Assembly (NCBI GenBank): GCA_020851635.1
Contig: JADZCJ010000083.1
Location: 109,007 to 173,006 of the forward strand
Direction: 5' to 3'
Source: Anaerolineae bacterium
Lineage (GTDB): Bacteria; Chloroflexota; Anaerolineae; UBA4142; SHND01
Length of the DNA: 64,000 nucleotides
Shown: piece by piece, positions 58,279-64,000 of the stretch
Layout: each line of letters opens with the position of its first letter
How positions within the stretch are numbered: position 1 is the stretch's first letter
Notes under the pieces: generated by a model
Database searches by the model: none
What the model was told of the DNA's origin: nothing
What the model saw: the letters and a program-made list of their open reading frames with translations, nothing else
Position numbers and translations under genes: made by a program

Positions 58279-59076
58279 TTGGAACAACTCAAAGTCGAAG
58301 CCCGTGGCGTCTGGAAATCCTTTGGCACGACTCCCGTCCTCAAGAACGTTTCGGTTTCATTAGCGCCGGGTGAAGTCCTCGGATTAATCGGTCCGTCAGG
58401 CGCAGGCAAGTCCACTTTTCTGCGCTGTATCAACCATCTCGAAGTCATTGATCGGGGTTATATTGCTGTGGACGGTGAATTGATCGGATATCGAGTTGGC
58501 GCAGACCGACGCTTGTACGTTCTGCCGAACAAACAGCTGAGCGCCCAGCGAGCGCGCGTGGGCATGGTCTTTCAGCACTTTAATCTCTTTCGACACATGA
58601 GCGTCATCGAGAACATCATGTTTGCGCCGGTGCAAGTCAAGAAAATGTCGCGCGCGGATGCCTCTGCTCGCGCCACCCAGCTGCTCAAGCGAGTCGGCTT
58701 GGAGGACAAGGCAAATGCGTATCCCGCAGAACTCTCCGGCGGTCAGCAGCAGCGAGTCGCGATTGCGCGTGCGCTGGCAATGGACCCCACCTTGCTGCTG
58801 CTGGACGAACCAACGAGCGCCCTCGACCCGGAACTCAGCGCCGAGGTAGCCAGCGTCATTCGCGCTCTTGCCGAAGAGGGTCGTTCCATGCTTGTGGCAG
58901 CACATGATCTCAACTTGATTCGGGATGTTTCGCAGCGTGTCATTTTTATGGTTGGCGGTGAAATCATCGAACAGGGCACCGTCCGGCAGGTGTTGGATCA
59001 GCCCACCCATCAACGCACAATCCAATTTTTTGCCACGATGGCGACGGGACGGCGGAACTCGCAGGATCAGGGGTAA
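58279..59076 (+). CDS. Polar amino-acid ABC transporter ATP-binding protein (GlnQ/HisP type)
   Basis: 265 residues with a TTG start and an AAGGTAGG site upstream. The Walker A is GPSGAGKSTFLRCIN, the Q-loop lies in MVFQHFNLFRHMSV, the signature is LSGGQQQRVAIARALAM and the Walker B LLLLDEPTSALDPE. An insert before the Q-loop (GYRVGADRRLYVLPNKQLSAQR) is typical of HisP/GlnQ. It completes the transporter with the preceding two genes and is followed by its GntR regulator 3 nt later. Confidence 0.94.
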   Translation: MEQLKVEARGVWKSFGTTPVLKNVSVSLAPGEVLGLIGPSGAGKSTFLRCINHLEVIDRGYIAVDGELIGYRVGADRRLYVLPNKQLSAQRARVGMVFQHFNLFRHMSVIENIMFAPVQVKKMSRADASARATQLLKRVGLEDKANAYPAELSGGQQQRVAIARALAMDPTLLLLDEPTSALDPELSAEVASVIRALAEEGRSMLVAAHDLNLIRDVSQRVIFMVGGEIIEQGTVRQVLDQPTHQRTIQFFATMATGRRNSQDQG

Positions 59077-59079
59077 AAC

Positions 59080-59808
59080 ATGGTTGACGGCGCTGGAGAA
59101 CGCGGCTTGGGCACGAAACCCTCATTGCATTTAGGCGCACATGGTCGGAAAGCGCGCGCGAGCGCACGCGTCGTTGCAGATACTGTTTATACCCGATTGC
59201 GTGAAGCGATATTGAGCGCCGAACTGCGACCGAACCGACGCCTCGTCGAGGATGAATTGGCAGAATGGCTTAACGTCAGCCGAACGCCGGTCCGCGAAGC
59301 GCTGCTGCGTTTGGAGCAAGAGGGGCTGGTGGAACGCAATCGCGGCTGGATCGTCCGCGAAAATGACCCGAGTGAAATTCGCGCACGCCTGGAATGTCGG
59401 CTTGCAATCGAAGGTTATGCTGCGCGCCTGGCAGCAGAGCGAAGGACCGACGCCGATCTTGGAGAACTTGGGCGACTGGCAACCTTGATGGAGCAACGCG
59501 GCATCTCCCGCCTCGAATTCAACCGCCTTAACGACCGTTTTCACAAAGTTCTGACCGAGGCGGCTGCAAATCCGACCCTGTCAAATTTGCATGCCCAGGC
59601 GAAAATCAACTACTGGGATCTCAGTGTGCCCGTCGTATTCAGTTCGGAAGTAGACCAACAGGTGCATGAACATCATCGCGCCTTGATCGCTGCGCTCCAA
59701 GCGGGTGATGGGGATGAGGCAGAGGCAGTCGCCCGTTCTCATGTGCAAATCACGCTGGATGTTGTGCTCACGGCGATTGCAGCTCGCGAGCAGATCTTTT
59801 CACATTGA
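59080..59808 (+). CDS. GntR-family regulator, FadR/FCD subfamily
   Basis: 242 residues. The winged helix spans about 26-92 (SARVVADTVYTRLREAILSAELRPNRRLVEDELAEWLNVSRTPVREALLRLEQEGLVE). The FCD effector domain at about 100-228 contains RLECRLAIEGYAARLAAERR and HEHHRALIAALQAGDGDEAEAVARSHV, with His residues that bind a metal and carboxylate ligands in relatives. The operon promoter contains matching TNGTnnACNA half-sites, so autoregulation is likely. The stop overlaps the next gene start. Confidence 0.93.
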   Translation: MVDGAGERGLGTKPSLHLGAHGRKARASARVVADTVYTRLREAILSAELRPNRRLVEDELAEWLNVSRTPVREALLRLEQEGLVERNRGWIVRENDPSEIRARLECRLAIEGYAARLAAERRTDADLGELGRLATLMEQRGISRLEFNRLNDRFHKVLTEAAANPTLSNLHAQAKINYWDLSVPVVFSSEVDQQVHEHHRALIAALQAGDGDEAEAVARSHVQITLDVVLTAIAAREQIFSH

Positions 59809-60293
59809 AACGACACGAACGCACGCAACTTGATCAAACCCACAGCCCCCTGACAAAGGTTCCTCCTGTCCATCTGCCCACCGTCCCTTTCGTCCTTGAT
59901 GTGCCGTACTCGCATCTGTTTCGCGGCTTGCGGCTTCAAGGCGCTACAGGACCAAAACGCCCCGAGAGCCACTCGCTGAATCAAGACGCCGAGCTGGTCC
60001 TCAAGTTTTCGGATGGGTCGCAAACGACTGCCGAACTTGTGCGAGACCGCCGCGACGGAATTGCCCTGTCCGTTGCTGCTTATACAACCGCTCGCGGCAC
60101 ATCAATTCCAAAGCGCCTGTGGGTGGTGATAGAGCTCGAGATGCAAGATGGACAAATGAACATCCGGCTGGGACGACGATTCCCTGACCCGCCCGATGCT
60201 CAAGTCCCCAAAAGTTGGTCAAAATTTGCTATTCCGCAGCGCAATCAGGTCAAACCCTGCGCCAGCAGATTCACCAGCAGTGCGAAAAGATAA
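59805..60293 (+). CDS. Uncharacterised protein
   Basis: 162 residues from a TTG that overlaps the GntR stop (TTGA). The central part is protein-like (HLFRGLRLQGATGPKRPESHSLNQDAELVLKFSDGSQTTAEL and LWVVIELEMQDGQMNIRLGRRF), rich in beta-strand patterns. The C-terminal 16 residues are read from DNA that overlaps the convergent DUF2938-like gene by 49 bp. No family is recognised. It is probably translated with the GntR gene, but an ORF by chance cannot be fully excluded. Confidence 0.5.
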   Translation: MKRHERTQLDQTHSPLTKVPPVHLPTVPFVLDVPYSHLFRGLRLQGATGPKRPESHSLNQDAELVLKFSDGSQTTAELVRDRRDGIALSVAAYTTARGTSIPKRLWVVIELEMQDGQMNIRLGRRFPDPPDAQVPKSWSKFAIPQRNQVKPCASRFTSSAKR

Positions 60294-60754
60294 AGCCCTG
60301 CGCCGAACGCCGTGTGATTAACCAAACTGCGAACCCTCGCCTGCGTCGGATTTGGACTCTTGGAAGCGGCAAAGCCCAACCCAAAGGAAGGTTGCATGAT
60401 CGAGAATGGCGCCAGAACCGTGATGACGCCAAAGCCGAGTGCGACAAGCAGCGTCGGATGCTCGAGCCAGCCGTCGCCCACCAATGCAACGAAAGCGATG
60501 GCGAACGTGATGCCGATCATATAATGGGCGATCCATCCAACGACGCATTCTGCGCGCTTTGTCGGAGTAGCTGTGATATTTGAATGACGGAAGGTTCCCT
60601 CCGGCATGTACAAAAGCCAGCGTCCGACCAGACAGATGTTGGAGGGCGCAATCCCAAGAGCATATTTGAGAAACAGCGCCCCAAGATCAAAAACCAGAGT
60701 TGCGCCAAGCCCAATGACGACTGCGCTGACGAGAGAGAGCGCCGGATTGTTCAT
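60245..60754 (-). CDS. DUF2938-family membrane protein
   Basis: 169 residues. NPALSLVSAVVIGLGATLVFDLGALFLKYALG begins the family pattern. A conserved GRWLLYMPEGTFRHSNITATPTKRAECVVGWIAHYMIGITFA segment follows, and further spans lie at about 98-118 and 145-165. Function is unknown. It overlaps the upstream 92-residue gene by 4 nt (ATGA) and the convergent + strand gene by 49 bp. Confidence 0.88.
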   Translation of the reverse strand: MNNPALSLVSAVVIGLGATLVFDLGALFLKYALGIAPSNICLVGRWLLYMPEGTFRHSNITATPTKRAECVVGWIAHYMIGITFAIAFVALVGDGWLEHPTLLVALGFGVITVLAPFSIMQPSFGLGFAASKSPNPTQARVRSLVNHTAFGAGLYLFALLVNLLAQGLT

Positions 60755-61029
60755 GCGTCACCTGACTTGATCGGATTGTCCGACTGATTGGGACCCACTC
60801 GGGTTACCGACAGCAGCGGCATTCCCAGGTCACGCACCTGGCGCAGTAATCCATAGAGTGCCGCCTGATCCGTCACACTTCCGGTCAAAAGCGTTTCCCC
60901 ATTCTGCGCCAGGGTGATGGACAGCCCTTGAAACCATTCGATGCCGTTGTGCCCCAGGTGTCCTTTGATCCTGATTTGATAAATCACAGGTTGGTCTGCC
61001 CCGGGTTCAGAGCTGCATGTGTTGGACAT
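60751..61029 (-). CDS. Small uncharacterised protein (cytosolic)
   Basis: 92 residues from ATG 61029. IYQIRIKGHLGHNGIEWFQGLSITLAQNGETLLTGSVTDQAALYGLLRQVRDLGMPLLSV is a beta-alpha pattern that occurs as a stand-alone domain in many Chloroflexota and Actinobacteria. No function is established to my knowledge. The open frame extends far upstream, but that part is basic, low quality and lies in the spacer after the hydrolase gene. The stop overlaps the DUF2938 start. Confidence 0.75.
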   Translation of the reverse strand: MSNTCSSEPGADQPVIYQIRIKGHLGHNGIEWFQGLSITLAQNGETLLTGSVTDQAALYGLLRQVRDLGMPLLSVTRVGPNQSDNPIKSGDA

Positions 61030-61097
61030 TTCGTTGAACCTGCTGAAAAACCAAAAGCGACTTTTCATGAACGCTCGTGCGGAAAAGGATGTGGTCC

Positions 61098-62132
61098 TCA
61101 CGGCTGATTCATGTTTTTTCCAAAAAACGCTACGACGCTGGCGTTCATATTCGTATGAAATGCCTTTCTGTCGAATTCCCCTTTGTCCGAGCATATTTCG
61201 GGCGGGGCGACGAGTCCGCAGGGCGCAAGAAACGAGAAATGACTCGCACCGGCGACGGAATGGAACTCGACTCGCGAACCGAGTGTCTCGCGAATCGGCT
61301 TTGTATTTGTGGCATAGGGGACATTGATATCGTTCTCGGCGCTCCAAAGCTGAATCGGCACGTGTATATTGTCGAGACCTTTCGGGACCATGGTGAATCC
61401 CAAACCCGGCGCTGCTACGACCGCCGCCTTGATGCGTGGGTCGGGCAGAAAACCATCACCCGTTGTCTCTGCATCGGTGTTCAACAAAGGAGACTCGACG
61501 TAACGTAACAAGTCGCACACAATCTCGGGCGTCTCGGCGCAGTGCTTTGCCACGATGCGCAGGTCGGGCTGAGCGCCGACAGCGGTCAAAACCGTGAACC
61601 CGCCGGCGGAAAAGCCAAACGCACCGACACGTTCGGGGTTGATGCGGTCATGCCCTTGCCAGGTATCGAGCATGAAATCAATGGTGGCGGTGAGTTCCCT
61701 GCTGCGCCCACTTAACCAGGAAGCTGAACCGACGGCGCTTTGGTCCGCATAGTTATCCCCCGTGTGCATTGGAGCGGCAACGACATAGCCCGCGCTTGCC
61801 AGAGCGAGCGCCAAATCAGCGTGACTGGCAGGTCCGCCGCCATTTCCGTGCGAGATGACGACGAGCGGGAGATCGTGTCCTGAAACCGGCGCATCACGCG
61901 CCACGTTCATGAGCACGAGACTCACCAGCGTCGTCGGCAGCGGCTGCGCTTGCGTCGGATACCACACGCCGACGGCGATAGGACGCCCGTCCGCGCCCTT
62001 TGCTTGAACGGATTGAAAACCGACGGGATGGTCAGTCCCCAGCGCGGTGGACATTGCATAGCCCACAAGTCCACCCACCAAAATTACAACCACGATACAT
62101 GCGCCCGCAAACCATTTGATTAGTTTTTTCAT
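61098..62132 (-). CDS. Secreted or membrane-anchored alpha/beta hydrolase
   Basis: 344 residues. An N-terminal signal/anchor segment (about 7-27) is followed by a dienelactone-hydrolase/PAF-acetylhydrolase-type fold. The catalytic triad candidates are Ser in GAFGFSAGGFTVL, Asp in WSAENDINVPY and His in VAGASHFSFL. LVVISHGNGGGPASHADLALALASAGYVVAAPMHTGDN forms the oxyanion-hole region. Likely an esterase or lipase acting outside the cytoplasm. It follows the DUF2306 gene by 30 nt. Confidence 0.9.
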   Translation of the reverse strand: MKKLIKWFAGACIVVVILVGGLVGYAMSTALGTDHPVGFQSVQAKGADGRPIAVGVWYPTQAQPLPTTLVSLVLMNVARDAPVSGHDLPLVVISHGNGGGPASHADLALALASAGYVVAAPMHTGDNYADQSAVGSASWLSGRSRELTATIDFMLDTWQGHDRINPERVGAFGFSAGGFTVLTAVGAQPDLRIVAKHCAETPEIVCDLLRYVESPLLNTDAETTGDGFLPDPRIKAAVVAAPGLGFTMVPKGLDNIHVPIQLWSAENDINVPYATNTKPIRETLGSRVEFHSVAGASHFSFLAPCGLVAPPEICSDKGEFDRKAFHTNMNASVVAFFGKNMNQP

Positions 62133-62162
62133 TTTCGTTTCTCCATTATCTGCTTATCAACT

Positions 62163-62879
62163 CTACTGAATGGCGACAGCCGCGCGAGCGCGCGGCGCGC
62201 GTCGTCTACGGATAGCCCACTCGGCAATCGCGAGATTAATCCCCCAACCCGCACCCAGCAATAGATCTCCGACAAGCTCGCCCGGCGTTCCGAGAATCAA
62301 ACTCCCGACCATCACGGTCAGCACCTGTGTGCCCGCCCCAAGCCCAATCGCATAGCCGCGCATCATCCACGCGCGATGCCCGACCACATTCCCCTGCCGG
62401 ATCGCCGTAAAACTGAGAACGATGGACACGACCATGGCTGACCCGAAGGAGAGACGCATGACATATAAAAGGTCACCGGTGCCTTGTGCGCGGGGATAGA
62501 ACAATGTCATCCACAGACCCGAAAGCCCGACCAGCAACCCGCAGACAACCAGAAACCGCCCTGCCACGCGATGCCAGCCGGGGTGACGCTGGCGAAAACT
62601 GTTCACAAACTGGAATGCGCCCAGGACCGCAAATAGAGCCGCGCCAACGATATGTACGACCACGGGCGCCGGTGACGCAAAGAATCGCGCGTTTGCAGGC
62701 GTAATCTCTGCGCCGACGGACAGCTCGATCAGGCGCAAAACGCCAAAGATGAGCGGAATGATGCTGAGCATGACCAGCCCGGCAGGCGCGAGCCATTTCG
62801 ATGATGTTGTTTTCCTGTGAGTACGATTCAGTTGAGGAGCATTGGGCGCCCGATTTTTGTTGTAGGTATTGGTTTGCAT
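62163..62879 (-). CDS. DUF2306-family membrane protein
   Basis: 238 residues. Hydrophobic segments are at about 32-50, 72-92, 108-126, 143-162, 175-195 and 205-222. FFASPAPVVVHIVGAALFAVLGAFQFVNSFRQRHPGWHRVAGR is characteristic of the DUF2306 family, and GHRAWMMRGYAIGLGAGTQVL is the second hallmark; His residues there suggest heme or metal. Function is not established. Confidence 0.88.
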   Translation of the reverse strand: MQTNTYNKNRAPNAPQLNRTHRKTTSSKWLAPAGLVMLSIIPLIFGVLRLIELSVGAEITPANARFFASPAPVVVHIVGAALFAVLGAFQFVNSFRQRHPGWHRVAGRFLVVCGLLVGLSGLWMTLFYPRAQGTGDLLYVMRLSFGSAMVVSIVLSFTAIRQGNVVGHRAWMMRGYAIGLGAGTQVLTVMVGSLILGTPGELVGDLLLGAGWGINLAIAEWAIRRRRAPRARAAVAIQ

Positions 62880-62916
62880 TTTTAATTCCTCCGAGAGAAT
62901 TTTTCGGTTGAAACGT

Positions 62917-62944
62917 GGACAGGCAGTTCAGAGACCGCCTGTCC
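62917..62944 (-). other. Intercistronic stem-loop
   Basis: An 8-bp perfect stem (ggacaggc / gcctgtcc) with a 12-base loop lies between the DUF2306 gene and the upstream membrane-protein gene. There is no T-run, so it is more likely a stability or attenuation element than a terminator. Confidence 0.55.
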
Positions 62945-62955
62945 GCGCCAATTAT

Positions 62956-63663
62956 TCAAGCTGCCCTGCTCGGTTCGGGGTTGACGACGTTCGAGCTTGT
63001 TGTCGAGCTCGCGCGTTCCGACACCTGCTCGCGGCGCTCGGCAAAGAGCGCGTACCCCAGCCATGTCATAGCCAGTCCCACCGGCACCATGATCCTGGGC
63101 TGGTATTCGGGCGGGACCACTGCACCAACGGGGACAAGCACGGCTCCGAGGACGAGTAATGCGCCCGCCCAGCGCGGCAGGATGCCTGCGCGGAACGTGG
63201 CGATGCCAAAGAGCAAGGGACCCACGATATACAAAGGTCCCGAGATATTCCACAGCATCGGGAGGACCCCGAGGTCAACCTCGCTCGGAATGCCGGTAAA
63301 CATCCCAAGAAAGCCCGCCACAAATTCGGGCGACCCGGCTGCCAGATACGGCAGGATGAATGCTTCCACAAAGGAAAAGGACATCATTAGCCCCAGCCAG
63401 AGACTAAAGAGGAGAAAGCCCGCCAAACCCAGCCAGCCGGACCCCTCCACTTGCCGGGCATAGAGTCCTGTCATGCCAAACAGTCCGAACAACCCCATTG
63501 CAGTCGCAAAAATGTGGACATTTATCCAGGTCGAGGTGGTGACCGCCAAAGGAACGTTTATGGGATGAAACATTCCAACGACGATAAAGCACAGCCCTGC
63601 GGCGATGGCGGACAAGCCCGCCAGGCGCCAGAGAGCGGCGGCGGACATCTTGATTCTGTTCAT
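62956..63663 (-). CDS. Multi-span membrane protein related to 47520-48116
   Basis: 235 residues from ATG 63663 with AAGGAG 8 nt upstream. About six hydrophobic segments are present. YARQVEGSGWLGLAGFLLFSLWLGLMMSF and AGILPRWAGALLVLGAVLVPVGAVVPPEYQP resemble the membrane protein at 47520-48116. A Ser/Thr/Ala-rich tail closes the protein. Function is unknown. Confidence 0.85.
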   Translation of the reverse strand: MNRIKMSAAALWRLAGLSAIAAGLCFIVVGMFHPINVPLAVTTSTWINVHIFATAMGLFGLFGMTGLYARQVEGSGWLGLAGFLLFSLWLGLMMSFSFVEAFILPYLAAGSPEFVAGFLGMFTGIPSEVDLGVLPMLWNISGPLYIVGPLLFGIATFRAGILPRWAGALLVLGAVLVPVGAVVPPEYQPRIMVPVGLAMTWLGYALFAERREQVSERASSTTSSNVVNPEPSRAA

Positions 63664-63822
63664 TTGTTTGTCTCCTTTTGAACTCGAGTGCCAGCGCGTG
63701 ACACCCGACAAAACTGCCTGTTTGGATTCGATTGGAGGCAATATACAAATGAATATGGGGAGCTGTCGTCCCCAGATGTGGGGATTCGTGTGGGGATATA
63801 CGAAAACGGAGGCGGGGGGAAC

Positions 63823-63870
63823 AAAAAACCTTGCCGCGCAAGCAATCGAATGCTTTTTCAACCGGCAAGG
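63823..63870 (-). terminator. Intrinsic terminator downstream of the transposase
   Basis: On the - strand an 8-bp stem (ccttgccg ... cggcaagg; 63863-63870 and 63829-63836) encloses a shorter inner hairpin and is followed by six T. It probably ends transcription coming from the IS630-type element at the edge, isolating the membrane-protein gene downstream. Confidence 0.7.
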
Positions 63871-63895
63871 CTATTAGAGCGAATTCCTCTTTGAC

Positions 63896-64000
63896 TCAAG
63901 GCGAAAGATAACCGCAGTGTTCGAACCAAGCGCGCGCATCTTCGGGCGTAATGGATTGGAATGCCAGATTGAGTGCTTCAACGAGCTCATCGAAGGTCCG
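63896..64000 (-). CDS. IS630-family transposase, C-terminal end (partial at window edge)
   Basis: Thirty-four C-terminal codons are visible before the TGA at 63896-63898. The peptide ends SITPEDARAWFEHCGYLSP, preceded by RTFDELVEALNLAFQ. This is the typical end of IS630/Tc1-type DDE transposases (a terminal helix with the HCGY motif after the catalytic domain). The rest lies beyond the window, so whether the element is intact is unknown. Confidence 0.82.
   Translation of the reverse strand, partial: RTFDELVEALNLAFQSITPEDARAWFEHCGYLSP

Noticed and set aside
61030..61347. N-terminal extension of the 92-residue protein gene
   Set aside because: The upstream part is basic, Cys/Arg-rich and lacks homology-like pattern. 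The protein-like part begins at ATG 61029.

Overview
This window reads as a chromosomal segment of a free-living, heterotrophic bacterium, most likely a member of the Chloroflexota (Anaerolineae-like). The sequence is moderately GC-rich. The substrate-binding lipoproteins carry Ala/Pro/Thr-rich linkers, GTG and TTG starts are frequent, and several small multi-span membrane proteins of the kind common in that phylum are present. The taxonomic call is an inference. No rRNA, tRNA, CRISPR array or prophage was seen. Most of the window is catabolic and transport capacity.

Region 1 (1-9181, + strand) is one tight operon. It encodes a hydantoinase/oxoprolinase A subunit (5' end outside the window) and its B subunit, a trimethylamine-dehydrogenase-like flavin oxidoreductase, a V4R-domain protein, a tungsten-type aldehyde:ferredoxin oxidoreductase and an acetolactate-synthase-like ThDP enzyme. 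It is closed by a strong terminator that lies between convergent genes. Region 2 (9186-29613, - strand) is a long chain of genes, many coupled by ATGA/GTGA overlaps. In transcription order it holds a FAD oxidoreductase, a nitrilase, a small membrane protein, a family 5 substrate-binding lipoprotein, an SDR, a DapA-like protein, an ABM-like protein, DppB/C/D/F-type ABC components, an amidohydrolase, an SDR, two Gfo/Idh/MocA dehydrogenases, a HisC-like aminotransferase, an LLM flavin enzyme, a 2-hydroxyacid dehydrogenase and a sugar-phosphate-isomerase-like protein. An XRE-cupin regulator lies last. A near-consensus promoter with a palindromic operator lies at its head (29557-29613).

Region 3 (29682-46293, - strand) is a second catabolic cluster headed by an IclR regulator with a recognisable autoregulated promoter. 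It encodes DapA, a Gfo/Idh-like protein, a second family 5 binding protein, a second DppB/DppC pair without ATPases, two FAH-family proteins, a class III aminotransferase, two M20 peptidases and two aldehyde dehydrogenases. Together regions 1-3 suggest uptake of peptide-like, amide or lactam compounds, hydrolysis of C-N bonds, transamination and aldehyde oxidation. The actual substrate cannot be read from sequence. Several members have lost textbook catalytic or metal-binding residues (DapA Lys to Arg, Gfo/Idh EKP Lys to Thr, FAH metal ligands, one Fe-S Cys).

Region 4 (46455-55195) is accessory. It holds a diheme cytochrome c, small membrane proteins, a VapBC-like toxin-antitoxin pair, a class I-like O-methyltransferase, a multi-arm palindromic element and a NarL-type two-component system. 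Region 5 (55264-60293, + strand) is a compact operon with an array of GntR-like half-sites overlapping its promoter. It encodes two divergent gamma-glutamylcyclotransferase-like proteins, a polar amino-acid ABC transporter, a FadR-type GntR regulator and an unknown protein. Region 6 (60245-64000, - strand) holds membrane proteins, an alpha/beta hydrolase and, at the right edge, the tail of an IS630-family transposase.
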